Source of the DNA: Bacteroides intestinalis DSM 17393
Lineage (GTDB): Bacteria; Bacteroidota; Bacteroidia; Bacteroidales; Bacteroidaceae
Direction of reading: 5' to 3'
Length of the DNA stretch: 64,000 nt
Assembly: GCF_000172175.1 (NCBI RefSeq)
Contig: NZ_ABJL02000007.1
Span: forward strand, 744,001-808,000
The position numbers and the translations under genes were made by a program. Below are positions 51,735 to 61,075 of this stretch, piece by piece (the first letter of the stretch is position 1; each line of letters begins with the position of its first letter). The notes under the pieces are model-generated. The model searched no databases, was not told where the DNA came from, and worked only from the letters and a program-made list of their open reading frames with translations.

Positions 51735-53774
51735 TTACTTCACTTCGCTACCGGGTTTCACTTCTTTCATGGTAGTAACCACGGAGAGTGAACCGTCAAA
51801 ATTCTCGGCAGAAAGGATCATACCTTCACTGACGATACCTTTCAACTTGCGCGGAGCAAGGTTGGCCACGAAGCATACTTGCTTGCCTACCAGCTCTTCC
51901 GGATTGTAATGCTGTGCAATACCGCTGACAATGGTACGGTTCTCCAATCCATCGGCAATCTTGAATTGCAGCAATTTATCGGCTTTAGGAACTTTCTGGC
52001 ATTCCAATACGGTACCTACGCGAATATCCAGTTTCATGAAGTCATCGAACTCAATGTTCGGGCGGATGGGGTTGGCTTTGTAATTAGCTTCCTCATTGGC
52101 CTTCTTTGTATCGAGCAATTTCTGTACCTGTGCTTCGATAACGCTGTCCTCTATCTTTTCGAACAGTAGTTCAGGTGTCGCTAATTGGTGACCGGCCGGC
52201 AATAGATCAGTGCTGCCCAGAGTAGCCCAGTCAAAACTGTCCATGTTCAGCATGTTACGCAACTTCTCGCTGCTGAACGGCAGGAACGGTTCGAATGCAA
52301 TGGCCAGATTGGCAACCAGTTGCAGGGAGATATTCAGGATAGTGGCTACACGATCCATATCCGTCTTGGCGATCTTCCAGGGTTCGGTATCTGCCAAGTA
52401 TTTGTTTCCGATGCGGGCCAGGTTCATGGCTTCCTTCTGTGCATCGCGGAACTTGAATACATCCAGTAGCTTTTCTACTTCTGCTTTTACGTCAGAAAAT
52501 TCTTTCAATGTTTCGCGGTCGTAATCCGTAAGTTCACCGGCAGCAGGCACTACACCATCGAAATACTTTTTGGTGAGTTGCAGGGCACGGTTCACGAAGT
52601 TACCATAAACAGCCACTAACTCATTGTTATTGCGTGCCTGGAAGTCTTTCCAGGTGAAGTCATTATCTTTTGTCTCAGGTGCATTGGCAGTCAGCACATA
52701 GCGAAGCACATCTTGCTTACCCGGGAAGTCTGCCAGATATTCGTGCAACCATACAGCCCAGTTGCGTGAAGTAGAAATCTTATCACCTTCCAGATTCAGG
52801 AATTCATTACTCGGTACATTGTCCGGTAAGATGAAACTACCTTCCGCTTTCAACATGGCAGGGAATACGATGCAGTGGAATACGATATTATCTTTACCGA
52901 TAAAGTGGATCAGACGTGTTTCGGGGTCTTTCCACCAGGTTTCCCAAGTGTCGGGCAACAATTCTTTCGTATTGCTGATGTAACCGATAGGGGCATCGAA
53001 CCATACATATAACACTTTTCCTTCTGCACCTTCTACAGGCACCGGAATACCCCAGTCGAGGTCACGGCTTACTGCACGCGGTTGCAAACCCATGTCAAGC
53101 CAGCTTTTGCATTGACCGTATACGTTGGGACGCCACTCTTTATGGTCTTCCAAAATCCATTGGCGCAACCAGCTTTCGTGTTGGTCGAGCGGCAGGTACC
53201 AATGCTTTGTTTCACGCATTACAGGCTTACTTCCACTGATGGCACTTTTCGGATTAATCAGGTCTGTGGGGCTGAGGCTTGTACCACACTTCTCGCATTG
53301 GTCGCCATAGGCACCTTCTGCATGGCAGTGGGGGCATTCGCCCGTAATATAGCGGTCGGCAAGGAAAGTTTTGGCTTCCTCGTCGTAATACTGCATACTG
53401 GTTTTCTCGATGAATTCACCTTTGTCATACAGCTTGCGGAAGAATTCCGAAGCAGTGTCGTGGTGAGTTTTTGAAGTCGTACGACTGTATACATCGAATG
53501 AAATGCCGAACTCTTTGAATGATTCTTTGATAAGTGTATGGTAACGGTCTACTATATCCTGCGGCGTCACGCCTTCTTTCTTGGCGCGTATGGTGATGGG
53601 TACTCCGTGCTCGTCCGAACCTCCGATAAAGATTACATCTTCTTTTTTCAGTCTCAGATAGCGAACGTAGATATCAGCGGGTACATAAACTCCTGCCAGG
53701 TGTCCGATATGAACCGGTCCGTTAGCGTAGGGCAATGCCGACGTAACGGTAGTGCGTTTGAATTTCTTTTCCAT
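51735..53774 (-). CDS. metG: Methionyl-tRNA synthetase
   Basis: 679 aa from the ATG at 53774. An upstream in-frame ATG at 53837 lies before the predicted transcription start and is rejected. Class I motifs: PYANGPVHIGHLAG (HIGH), KISTSR (KMSKS variant). A zinc knuckle carries CPHC...CEKC near 145-165. The anticodon-binding domain is helical. The C-terminal tRNA-binding domain (about 575-679) has FDDFMKLDIRVGTVLEC and GKQVCFVANLAPRKLKG. This is the long MetG form with a Trbp111-like tail. It charges tRNA-Met. Unusually, it leads an operon of surface-glycan genes. Confidence 0.97.
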   Translation of the reverse strand: MEKKFKRTTVTSALPYANGPVHIGHLAGVYVPADIYVRYLRLKKEDVIFIGGSDEHGVPITIRAKKEGVTPQDIVDRYHTLIKESFKEFGISFDVYSRTTSKTHHDTASEFFRKLYDKGEFIEKTSMQYYDEEAKTFLADRYITGECPHCHAEGAYGDQCEKCGTSLSPTDLINPKSAISGSKPVMRETKHWYLPLDQHESWLRQWILEDHKEWRPNVYGQCKSWLDMGLQPRAVSRDLDWGIPVPVEGAEGKVLYVWFDAPIGYISNTKELLPDTWETWWKDPETRLIHFIGKDNIVFHCIVFPAMLKAEGSFILPDNVPSNEFLNLEGDKISTSRNWAVWLHEYLADFPGKQDVLRYVLTANAPETKDNDFTWKDFQARNNNELVAVYGNFVNRALQLTKKYFDGVVPAAGELTDYDRETLKEFSDVKAEVEKLLDVFKFRDAQKEAMNLARIGNKYLADTEPWKIAKTDMDRVATILNISLQLVANLAIAFEPFLPFSSEKLRNMLNMDSFDWATLGSTDLLPAGHQLATPELLFEKIEDSVIEAQVQKLLDTKKANEEANYKANPIRPNIEFDDFMKLDIRVGTVLECQKVPKADKLLQFKIADGLENRTIVSGIAQHYNPEELVGKQVCFVANLAPRKLKGIVSEGMILSAENFDGSLSVVTTMKEVKPGSEVK

Positions 53775-53817
53775 TGTGATATATGTATCTCTTTTGTTAT
53801 GAGCGCATTTTGGTGTG

Positions 53818-53825
53818 CAAAGATA
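53818..53825 (-). promoter_or_regulatory. -7 box of the metG operon
   Basis: Minus-strand TATCTTTG matches TAnnTTTG, 43 bp before the chosen metG ATG. No convincing TTTG at the expected upstream spacing. It supports the start at 53774. Confidence 0.5.
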
Positions 53826-54030
53826 GCAGTTTTCCACTCAAAGAAAAAGAGAAGACAATGAAATATCCAACTACATGTGGCAGAAATTTATATTTATTGG
53901 TGGCTTAACTGGAATAATATCAATATCGGATTACTGTCTTCGCTCCATCATTTCTTGTCTCAAAGATAGGCTTTTTTATCAATGATTGCAATATTACAGA
54001 ATTGGTTTTTCAATCCTGGATTTCTTCTTG

Positions 54031-54963
54031 TTAATTTAATATTGCATCTTGTCCAAAGAAGAAGCGTGAAAAATGTAGTTTATCCATGCTCCATGCTATT
54101 ACTATACATCCACTCACGGTGATTGCAACGGATATGATCATAAAAAGTATTCCGGTGGGTTCAAAGAATAAAAATGGTAGGAACATCTTGCATAATATTG
54201 TGAAAAGAGGGGAGAAGAGAAATATGACAAGAGTATTTCTACCTATAAAATAAGAGCATTGCCTGATCCCCTTGGATAGATAACTGTGTGCATATAGTGA
54301 TATAATGATAGCCAGATAAGTAATAGTGATACCTGCCAGCGTCCCTCTGTTCAGATTGTCTGGAAAACAGCAGAGTAGTATCATGGGGGCAAGGGCAAGA
54401 AGCGATGGCTGAAAGATGCGGATAAATGGTAATTTGCTTTGTTTAATGATTACCCCTGCAAGGAAGTAAATGGCATTGGCAAGCACTATAATTCCACCCC
54501 AGTATGATACTGCGAATAGACCAAGACCCAATAATATTACCTGTGATATTGTTTTCATGCGGGTATAGCGGAAAGTCAGGTAATATAGTAGACTACAGAT
54601 AATAAGCGTGTGGAGATACCAGTAGGGACCCAATGGCTTTATAAATATCTTATGCAATAAAATGCTTGAACTGATTTCCGGTACATTTTCTCTCACGGGT
54701 AAGATATGCGACATGAGTACGTAACCTGTTTCCAGACACAGATAGGGAATGAAAATCCATAATAGTTTTCTCATAAAGCTTTTGATATCTTTCTGTACAT
54801 TAGTCAAATAACCGGATATGATTAGGAAAGCGGGCATGTGGAACGTGTATACGATCTGTTTGATATAAGGATATTTATCTCCTATATATACCAGGTGGAA
54901 AGCAACCATTAGAAGGATAAGAATGCTTTTCAGATAGTCTAATTCTTTAATGCGATGCTCCAT
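54031..54963 (-). CDS. Acyltransferase 3 family membrane protein
   Basis: 310 aa, about ten TM helices. The N-terminus (RIKELDYLKSILILLMVAFH, with FHMPAFLIISGYL near 42) is typical of acyltransferase-3/fucose-4-O-acetylase-like proteins that O-acetylate sugars of surface glycans. A His in MVAFHL and the arginine/FHMP loop correspond to conserved positions of the family. Monocistronic. It follows the glycan locus, so a polysaccharide acceptor is plausible. Confidence 0.85.
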   Translation of the reverse strand: MEHRIKELDYLKSILILLMVAFHLVYIGDKYPYIKQIVYTFHMPAFLIISGYLTNVQKDIKSFMRKLLWIFIPYLCLETGYVLMSHILPVRENVPEISSSILLHKIFIKPLGPYWYLHTLIICSLLYYLTFRYTRMKTISQVILLGLGLFAVSYWGGIIVLANAIYFLAGVIIKQSKLPFIRIFQPSLLALAPMILLCCFPDNLNRGTLAGITITYLAIIISLYAHSYLSKGIRQCSYFIGRNTLVIFLFSPLFTILCKMFLPFLFFEPTGILFMIISVAITVSGCIVIAWSMDKLHFSRFFFGQDAILN

Positions 54964-55228
54964 AGATTGAGTTTTGTATGTTATTGCAAGAATAGCATCC
55001 CGATCTCATAAAGGTAATGATTCGTGATAGTTTAATAAGTCTTATATTTGTGTGTAATTTCGTTGCTAATGCTTTCGCCTATACAAAAATAGATAGCTTT
55101 TTATAAAAAACAGGATAATAATACTTCTTTATGATAATGTAACTATATTTTAAAATATATATATAAGTATTATTAGAGCTATCTTCCAATCATATTTGAA
55201 CCGTACCTGAGCTATATCAGAACCATAT

Positions 55229-55295
55229 TTGCTCCGTACTTTCTCCATCTGGAAGTACCTCTGGGTGGAGAAAGTGCGGGGTTGGTACGGAGCAA
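55229..55295. repeat. Nested inverted repeat
   Basis: TTGCTCCGTAC (55229-55239) pairs with GTACGGAGCAA (55285-55295). Immediately inside, TTTCTCCA (55240-55247) pairs with TGGAGAAA (55266-55273). An 11-base bulge lies on one side and an 18-base loop inside. It could be a cruciform, terminator-like hairpin or protein site. No poly-T tract follows on either strand. Confidence 0.7.
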
Positions 55296-55368
55296 GTATG
55301 TCTCAAGTATGTTCCGTGCAGCTTTTTGAGTTATCTTTTGGATAGAAAGGCGTTAAAAAATGTTCCTC

Positions 55369-55438
55369 ATTTGCTTTGCTCGATATTTATTCCGTGTTTT
55401 GTATAACGTAAAACATGTAACGTAAAGTGCGTAATACT
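55369..55438 (+). promoter_or_regulatory. Duplicated 70-bp upstream element, copy 1
   Basis: 58 of 70 positions match copy 2 at 56176-56245 without gaps. It contains two direct TAACGTAAA copies 14 bp apart (55404-55412 and 55418-55426) and ends 19 bp before the HAD gene ATG. Probably a promoter with a tandem operator. Confidence 0.6.
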
Positions 55439-55457
55439 ATTTATAAAAATAGAGAAG

Positions 55458-56150
55458 ATGAAACATGCTATTAAAGTCATCGCTTTCGATGCAGATGATA
55501 CCCTTTGGAGTAACGAGCCATTTTTTCAAGAAGTGGAACGAAAATATACAGACTTACTGAGTGAATACGGAAGTACTGAAGAGATTTCGGCAGAGTTGTT
55601 TAAGACAGAAATGGGAAATTTGGAATGTTTGGGCTATGGTGCCAAAGCATTCACCATCTCAATGGTTGAAACAGCTTTGCGGGTGAGTGGACAGAAGATT
55701 TCAGCAGAGAAGATACAGCAAATAATTCTTTTAGGTAAATCTCTGCTCCAGATGCCGATTGAATTGCTACCCAGTGTGGAAGAAACTCTGAAAGCTTTGA
55801 AAGAACAAGGGGACTATCGCCTGGTAGTGGCTACGAAAGGTGATTTGTTGGATCAGGAGCGTAAATTGCAACGTTCCGGACTGATGCCTTATTTTGATCA
55901 CATTGAAATAATGTCTGATAAGACGGAGAAAGAATATACTCGCCTGCTGCAAGTCCTTCAGGTCGCTCCGGAAGAATTCCTGATGATCGGTAATTCTTTG
56001 AAATCCGATATTAAGCCGGTACTGGCTATCGGGGGATACGGAGTATACATTCCTTTTGAGGTGATGTGGCAGCATGAGGTGGTGGATACATTCAACCATC
56101 CCAGACTGAAACAGATGAAAAATCCGATGGAATTGTTGGGCTGGCTTTAA
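55458..56150 (+). CDS. HAD-family hydrolase
   Basis: 230 aa. Motif I VIAFDADDTLWSNEPFF (nucleophile Asp in DADDTLW), motif II VVATKGD, Lys in SDKTEKEY, motif IV LMIGNSLKSDIKPVLAIG. A helical C1 cap lies between motifs I and II. YjjG/phosphoglycolate phosphatase-like layout; substrate unknown. The gene begins 19 bp after copy 1 of the duplicated element, so it is likely co-regulated with the ATPase gene downstream. Confidence 0.9.
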   Translation: MKHAIKVIAFDADDTLWSNEPFFQEVERKYTDLLSEYGSTEEISAELFKTEMGNLECLGYGAKAFTISMVETALRVSGQKISAEKIQQIILLGKSLLQMPIELLPSVEETLKALKEQGDYRLVVATKGDLLDQERKLQRSGLMPYFDHIEIMSDKTEKEYTRLLQVLQVAPEEFLMIGNSLKSDIKPVLAIGGYGVYIPFEVMWQHEVVDTFNHPRLKQMKNPMELLGWL

Positions 56151-56175
56151 TAATACAGGTTAAATGTTTGCGCCT

Positions 56176-56245
56176 ATTTGCTTTATCCAATATTTATTCC
56201 GTATTTTGTGTTACGTAAAAAGTGTAACGTAAAATATGTAATACT
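56176..56245 (+). promoter_or_regulatory. Duplicated 70-bp upstream element, copy 2
   Basis: Matches copy 1 at 58 of 70 positions, with the same 14-bp spaced TTACGTAAA/TAACGTAAA pair. It ends 4 bp before the ATG at 56250. This excludes the upstream TTG at 56178 as a start. Confidence 0.6.
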
Positions 56246-56249
56246 GCTT

Positions 56250-57386
56250 ATGAAAGCTCAGAAGATACAACCCCGGAATCCTTTTTTAGTGTATGGTTAT
56301 GCGAGTCCTCGTTATTTCTGTGATCGTGAAGCTGAGACACAACAGATATTGTCGGCTTTGGAGAATGAACGAAACCTGACATTGATAGCACCTCGCCGTA
56401 TGGGTAAGACGGGATTGATAAAAAATGTCTTCTATACCCTGCAAGAGCAGAAGCCGGAAGTTGCCTGTTTCTATATGGATATTTTTGCCACGCGCGATTT
56501 ATCCTCTTTGGTTCGTTTGTTGGCAAAGACTGTATTAGGGCGACTTGATACACTCAGTGAGAGTGCTTTGCATAAACTTACCTCCTTTTTTCGTTCCTGT
56601 CGTCCGGTGATCAGTGCGGATGAGTTGACGGGAGTTCCTACAGTTACGTTAGACTTTGTTGCCGATAAGTCTGAACAGACATTGAAGGAAATCTTCGATT
56701 ATATGGCTGCTTCCGGTAAGAGTTGTTATCTGGCTATTGATGAGTTTCAGCAAATCACTTCTTATCCTGAGGAAGGCACGGAAGCGTTGCTTCGTTCTTA
56801 TATCCAGTTTATCCCGAATGTCCGTTTTATTTTTGCAGGTAGCAGCCAGCATTTGATGCAGGAGATGTTTGTTTCCGCCAAGCGTCCTTTCTATCAGAGT
56901 ACTCAATTGATGGTGCTTCGTGAGATTGATGAAGAGTCCTATTATCGGTTTGCAAGGAACTTTTTTGAGTTGCAGGGGCAAAAGTTGGATAAATCTGTAT
57001 TTCATTGGATATATAGCCGCTTTGAGGGACATACCTGGTATATGCAGGCAATGCTGAATCGGTTGTATGAGCGAAATGAATCGGTTGTAGATGCCACTCA
57101 GGCAGAACAAGTGTTGATGGGACTCCTTGAAGAAAATACGCCTGTTTATCAGAATCTGATCATTATGTTGACAGACAATCAGCTGGCGCTGATGAAAGCT
57201 ATCGCGCATGAAGGGAAAGTAACGGCACCCAATAGTGGAGAGTTTATTTTGGGGCATGGGCTGAAGACTCCGAGCAGTGTCAATGCAGCTTTGAAATCGT
57301 TGGTGGAGAAAGAGCTTGTTTATAAATCTGCTGACGGATATATGGTTTACGACCGTTTTATGGGGATGTGGCTGTTGCGGAACTGA
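56250..57386 (+). CDS. AAA ATPase of the archaeal-type (PF01637-like) group
   Basis: 378 aa from the ATG at 56250. NPFLVYGYASPRYFCDREAE is the family's entry motif. Walker A is LIAPRRMGKTGLI near 42, Walker B CYLAIDEFQQI near 165, sensor FIFAGSSQHLMQ near 195. A C-terminal winged-helix region follows (TPSSVNAALKSLVEKELVY). These ATPases are common in Bacteroides and of unknown function. Convergent with viaA, 9 bp between stops. Confidence 0.87.
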   Translation: MKAQKIQPRNPFLVYGYASPRYFCDREAETQQILSALENERNLTLIAPRRMGKTGLIKNVFYTLQEQKPEVACFYMDIFATRDLSSLVRLLAKTVLGRLDTLSESALHKLTSFFRSCRPVISADELTGVPTVTLDFVADKSEQTLKEIFDYMAASGKSCYLAIDEFQQITSYPEEGTEALLRSYIQFIPNVRFIFAGSSQHLMQEMFVSAKRPFYQSTQLMVLREIDEESYYRFARNFFELQGQKLDKSVFHWIYSRFEGHTWYMQAMLNRLYERNESVVDATQAEQVLMGLLEENTPVYQNLIIMLTDNQLALMKAIAHEGKVTAPNSGEFILGHGLKTPSSVNAALKSLVEKELVYKSADGYMVYDRFMGMWLLRN

Positions 57387-57395
57387 CGAGCCGGT

Positions 57396-58856
57396 CTAAT
57401 ATTTACGGTCTACGTGATACTCTACTCGGTAGATATGATCGAAATGTTCCGTCCATTCGTTCGGGGCAATGCCGATTTGCAGACCGTAAAAGCGAGTACC
57501 CTTTTCACGGTGTACACTCATTTGTTCTAATAATTCCGGTTTACATTCAGGGATGCGATAATCGCTGATAAGTAAGACATCTGCATTCATGTAGCGGTTT
57601 TCATCAAGCATTCTGAAAGTGTCTTTCAGCATTTGGGTGGCATCTGTGTCTCCACTAAAAGGATGGCTGAAGAATTCCATTAGTTTCAATCGGTCGCGTC
57701 GTATATCAATGGTTTTGGTAGACACGGAGAATGAAATCAGAAAACATTCCCTGTTTTGAAGTTCTGCGATCTCTATGAGCTTTATCAGTAGGGAATTAGC
57801 CATCTTCTCCGGTTTTCCGGTCATGCTGCCCGAGGTGTCGAGGCATACAATCATAGGGCCTTTCAGGACTGCCGGTTTTACTTCCAGACGTCTGCAGGGT
57901 TGCATGATTTCCGATTTGTAACGGAAGGTTTGCAACTTCTGTGTGAAGTATTTCAGCATAAAGACATCTTGCAGTTCATTGTCTGCATAGTATAGCAGTT
58001 CCGAAGGGAGCAGGGCATTCAGGTCGTTGCCGATGGTGACACCCAGAATATCACTCTTTTGAGAGTGAGCCAGTTTGTAGGTACTGCCTTCCGTCACATA
58101 TACTTGTTTGCTACCCTCATCGTCGGCTATTCGGCCCATGCGGTTGGCTACTTTCAGCAGTTCGGGGTATTCCTTTTGCAGTTTTACAATCTTCCGGATA
58201 TTCTCAAAATCTATGGTATTCCATAGTCCGTTCATCATGCTCCATGCCTGATAGAACTCTTCTTTATCCACTTGGTGCTCTTCCAGATATTCCGGTATCT
58301 TATTCAGGCTGGTTTTTAGTTTCTTTTCCAGAAAGTCCTTCTTGATATCCAGGTTTTTCTCTTTCTGCTCCTGTTGCTTTTGATGAAAAGAATCTTCCCA
58401 ATCTTTCAGCATTTTCTCCCAGACAGTAGAGTCATGCTGCTTATCTTTATCTCCGAACATGTGTTCGTAGAACGGTTCATCGAAAGCATTTTCTTTATAA
58501 TCGTCTTTGATTTTTCTTAATAATGCTTGCCAACCGTCCCGCTTCTCCTTAACCCAGTTCAAGGCACTTCCCATTTCTCCAAGTTCAGATTGAGCTCTTT
58601 GCATCTGGAACTTTTCCTGTTCAAGAAACTGCCAGACAAACTGCGTGGTGATGTCATAGAATATGCGTGCACGGACCTCATCGCCTAACACCAGAACTCT
58701 GATGGAAGGATTGTTCATGATGGCCAGTAGATAGAGCAACAAGGGATCTTCCGTTTCGCCGTATAGAGTCTTGGCGCATTCTCCTGTTTGCACAAATTTC
58801 TCGACTATCTTTGTATAGAAGTGGATGTCATACTTCTTTTTGGTTAGCCCCGCCAT
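57396..58856 (-). CDS. viaA: ViaA-like vWA-domain protein
   Basis: 486 aa; E. coli ViaA is 483. A helical N-terminal half is followed by a C-terminal vWA domain with MIDAS motif MIVCLDTSGSMTG near 338 and later threonine/aspartate sites (GDTDATQML, LLISDYRIPE). It partners the MoxR-type ATPase RavA; in E. coli the pair acts in membrane/respiratory-complex maturation and stress. The gene overlaps ravA by 29 bp. No lysine decarboxylase gene (ldcI), a RavA partner in E. coli, is present nearby. Confidence 0.85.
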   Translation of the reverse strand: MAGLTKKKYDIHFYTKIVEKFVQTGECAKTLYGETEDPLLLYLLAIMNNPSIRVLVLGDEVRARIFYDITTQFVWQFLEQEKFQMQRAQSELGEMGSALNWVKEKRDGWQALLRKIKDDYKENAFDEPFYEHMFGDKDKQHDSTVWEKMLKDWEDSFHQKQQEQKEKNLDIKKDFLEKKLKTSLNKIPEYLEEHQVDKEEFYQAWSMMNGLWNTIDFENIRKIVKLQKEYPELLKVANRMGRIADDEGSKQVYVTEGSTYKLAHSQKSDILGVTIGNDLNALLPSELLYYADNELQDVFMLKYFTQKLQTFRYKSEIMQPCRRLEVKPAVLKGPMIVCLDTSGSMTGKPEKMANSLLIKLIEIAELQNRECFLISFSVSTKTIDIRRDRLKLMEFFSHPFSGDTDATQMLKDTFRMLDENRYMNADVLLISDYRIPECKPELLEQMSVHREKGTRFYGLQIGIAPNEWTEHFDHIYRVEYHVDRKY

Positions 58857-60438
58857 ATTGTTGCAAATTGAATTGTAACTTTTCCTCTTCGATCTCTACA
58901 TTCCGCAGTCTTTTTAATACTTCGTCCGAGTAGCGGGTGATTAACTCTTTATCAGCCGGTGTGACGAACAGATTGTCCGTACATAAGGAACTGGTAAAGG
59001 TTGATAGTTGTTGGAAGAGTTGATTCAACTCGTTCCGGTAATTGCGGAGAGTGATCTGAGGCAATTTGTCGAACAGGTTTTGGGAAGATTTGCCGGATGT
59101 AGGGAGTGTTTTTTCTCCTTTTTTCCTTTGGCTCATCGGATATCGCACACCGTCTATCAACAGGTATTCTGTTCCTTCCCTGTACAGGTTTACCCGTTGC
59201 TGGGAGGCAGATGATGAGGGCGTTCCGCCCGGGTAACAACGAATGATGGAACGTCCCGGATTCAATGGGTCGGGATAGATAACAGCTTGTTTCGGTGCAT
59301 TTTCTTTCTTCTGTTCCTTCAGAGCCAGATAGTCTACGGCAAAGATGTATGTATGGCCTGTTCCGTGTTCCTCTACATGGTAATAGAAGTAGTCTGTAAT
59401 TTCCAGTTCATTCCTGGGGGAACAGTTGTTCTTGAAGTCTTCCAAAGCCTGGCGTACACGGCTGATCCGGATGTCGCTTTTAATCGCTTCAGTGATTTCT
59501 TCCATTTTTTCCAGGCAGGAGGTGAATAGCTCCCGGATGACCAGTTGATGAATCGGCTCACATTCATCTGCTTCATTCCACAAACAATGGTATAGGGGCA
59601 GCAAGTCTGATGAGTTGACCTCTGTACGTCCGTTAATGAAAGCTGAGGCTTTCAGCAATTGTACAATGTTTTTCCAGCGGCGGTCGCTTATATATACGTT
59701 TCGGGCAGTGCCTTCATCATCCAGTAGAAGCCGTTTCAGTTGGCGGCGAACGTTAGTAATGTAGTGCAGAATCTCGGCAGATAGTGAAATCCGGTTGATC
59801 CGTCCGCGCCAGTCTGCATATTCTTCTTCACTGATTTGCAGTTCTGAAGGCACGTTTATTTCTTTATCGTTGTCATCGAGCAGCATGTTGTAAAAAGTCT
59901 GTTCGTCCTTTACACAGGTGCAGATGATACGCAGCAGGAACCGATCCCACAGAGCCTCAAGTCCTTCGCCGTGTGCTGGTAACTCGTTACTGGCGGCAAT
60001 CAGAAGTTTTAGTGGTAACTTAATTTCGCTATCGCCATTCCGATAGATTTTCTCGTTGATGGCGGTGAGCAATGAATTTTGTATGGCAGGTCCCGCTTTC
60101 CATATCTCATCCAGAAACACTACGCTTGCCGTAGGCAGATACCCATCAATGGCACGTTCGTATTTATCAAACTCTTTCAGTCGGTTGATGCTGATAGGAC
60201 CGAATATCTCGTCGGGAGTAGAAAAGCGTGACATCAGATATTCAAAAGCTTTTGCTCCCTTAAAGGCAGATTTTAGTCTACGCGCCACCATGGACTTAGC
60301 TATCCCCGGAGGACCCAGCAAGAGAACACTTTCGCCTGCCAATGCTGCCAATAGTGACAAGCTGAGTTCAGTATCCTTCTCGTAAACCCCTTGGTTGATG
60401 GCGGTTAATAGTTGTTGTATTCTGTTTCTGATGTCCAT
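58828..60438 (-). CDS. ravA: RavA-like MoxR AAA+ ATPase
   Basis: 536 aa; E. coli RavA is 498. Walker A is LLGPPGIAKSMVARRL near 38. MSRFSTPDEIFGPISINRLKE is the RavA/MoxR signature. Walker B is VVFLDEIWKAGPAIQNSLL, with sensor IAASNELPAHGEGLEALWDRF. The C-terminal region carries the RavA-type insertion and a helical tail. It forms a hexameric chaperone-like ATPase with ViaA. A minus-strand -7 box TATCTTTG at 60485-60478 lies 40 bp before the ATG. Confidence 0.9.
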   Translation of the reverse strand: MDIRNRIQQLLTAINQGVYEKDTELSLSLLAALAGESVLLLGPPGIAKSMVARRLKSAFKGAKAFEYLMSRFSTPDEIFGPISINRLKEFDKYERAIDGYLPTASVVFLDEIWKAGPAIQNSLLTAINEKIYRNGDSEIKLPLKLLIAASNELPAHGEGLEALWDRFLLRIICTCVKDEQTFYNMLLDDNDKEINVPSELQISEEEYADWRGRINRISLSAEILHYITNVRRQLKRLLLDDEGTARNVYISDRRWKNIVQLLKASAFINGRTEVNSSDLLPLYHCLWNEADECEPIHQLVIRELFTSCLEKMEEITEAIKSDIRISRVRQALEDFKNNCSPRNELEITDYFYYHVEEHGTGHTYIFAVDYLALKEQKKENAPKQAVIYPDPLNPGRSIIRCYPGGTPSSSASQQRVNLYREGTEYLLIDGVRYPMSQRKKGEKTLPTSGKSSQNLFDKLPQITLRNYRNELNQLFQQLSTFTSSLCTDNLFVTPADKELITRYSDEVLKRLRNVEIEEEKLQFNLQQYGGANQKEV

Positions 60439-60516
60439 AATTCTTCTTATTTACACTTCATTTTAGGTATGAAGCTTCAAAGATATGAAATCTTTATACG
60501 GAATACTGACAAATAT

Positions 60517-60548
60517 TTTGAATTATTGCAGATAAAAAGTTATCTTTG
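60517..60548 (+). promoter_or_regulatory. Bacteroides-type promoter of the radical-SAM/lipoprotein pair
   Basis: TTTG (60517-60520), 20-bp spacer, TATCTTTG (60541-60548): both boxes exact. The gene starts 53 bp downstream. It lies back to back with the ravA promoter. Confidence 0.65.
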
Positions 60549-60601
60549 GTGCAGTATTCCCAAAAGAACAGCATTTTACAAAAAGGATATCTAATTTAAG
60601 A

Positions 60602-61075
60602 ATGAACATGAGAAATGCTATGAAAATGAAGGAAGAGAAGAAACGATGGTTACATTTCTATAACCGGATATTGTCCGGAGTATTGGTCTTACTCGGTTTT
60701 AATGCATGTGACGGGACGGGGGCTGATGAATATGGAACACCTTATTGCCGTTTTGAGATTAAAGGTAAGGTACTCGATGAACTACGCGAACCTGTAAAGG
60801 ATGCAAGGGTTATCGTAAAGGAACTTACGTCGGATGGAGAACCGATGGGAGCTTATTACACTGATACTCTGTATACTCAAGAGAATGGAGAGTTTCGATT
60901 CTTAAATGAGCAGGCAGGTGGCTATGGTAAATATCGCTTAGTGTGTGAAGATTCACCGGGTATTTATAAAGCAGACTCAACTGACATAAAAATGGAACCG
61001 ACAGGTGGCAAAGGCTGGTATCAAGGCAGTGACACTAAAGAAGTAGATTTTGTACTGAAGAAAAAGAATGAATAA
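60602..61075 (+). CDS. Radical-SAM-associated putative lipoprotein (TIGR04134-like)
   Basis: 157 aa. A signal peptide with lipobox LGFNAC (Cys near 37) follows a basic N-terminus. Residues 50-155 form a carboxypeptidase-regulatory/Cna-B-like beta domain (FEIKGKVLDELREPVKDARV, ENGEFRF). It overlaps the radical SAM gene by 8 bp. Lipoproteins of this kind next to this radical SAM subgroup are thought to be the modified substrate; the modification is unknown. Confidence 0.85.
   Translation: MNMRNAMKMKEEKKRWLHFYNRILSGVLVLLGFNACDGTGADEYGTPYCRFEIKGKVLDELREPVKDARVIVKELTSDGEPMGAYYTDTLYTQENGEFRFLNEQAGGYGKYRLVCEDSPGIYKADSTDIKMEPTGGKGWYQGSDTKEVDFVLKKKNE

Larger units (their letters stand above)
54964..55457. 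other. Intergenic region with inverted repeat and operator-like element
   Basis: About 490 bp without an open frame. It contains a nested inverted repeat (55229-55295) and, next to the HAD gene, the first copy of a duplicated 70-bp element (55369-55438), both listed separately. The left half (54970-55180) is AT-rich, with no other signal seen. Confidence 0.5.

Noticed and set aside
53775..53837. Longer N-terminus of MetG
   Set aside because: The extra 21 residues precede the family start, and the -7 box at 53818-53825 places transcription start downstream of that ATG.
56178..56249. Longer N-terminus of the AAA ATPase from a TTG
   Set aside because: The stretch is the duplicated 70-bp upstream element, conserved as DNA with the HAD gene leader.
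57396..60438. RavA/ViaA pair as a new defence system
   Set aside because: Size, overlap and motifs match the known RavA-ViaA pair; nothing in the surroundings suggests a new role.
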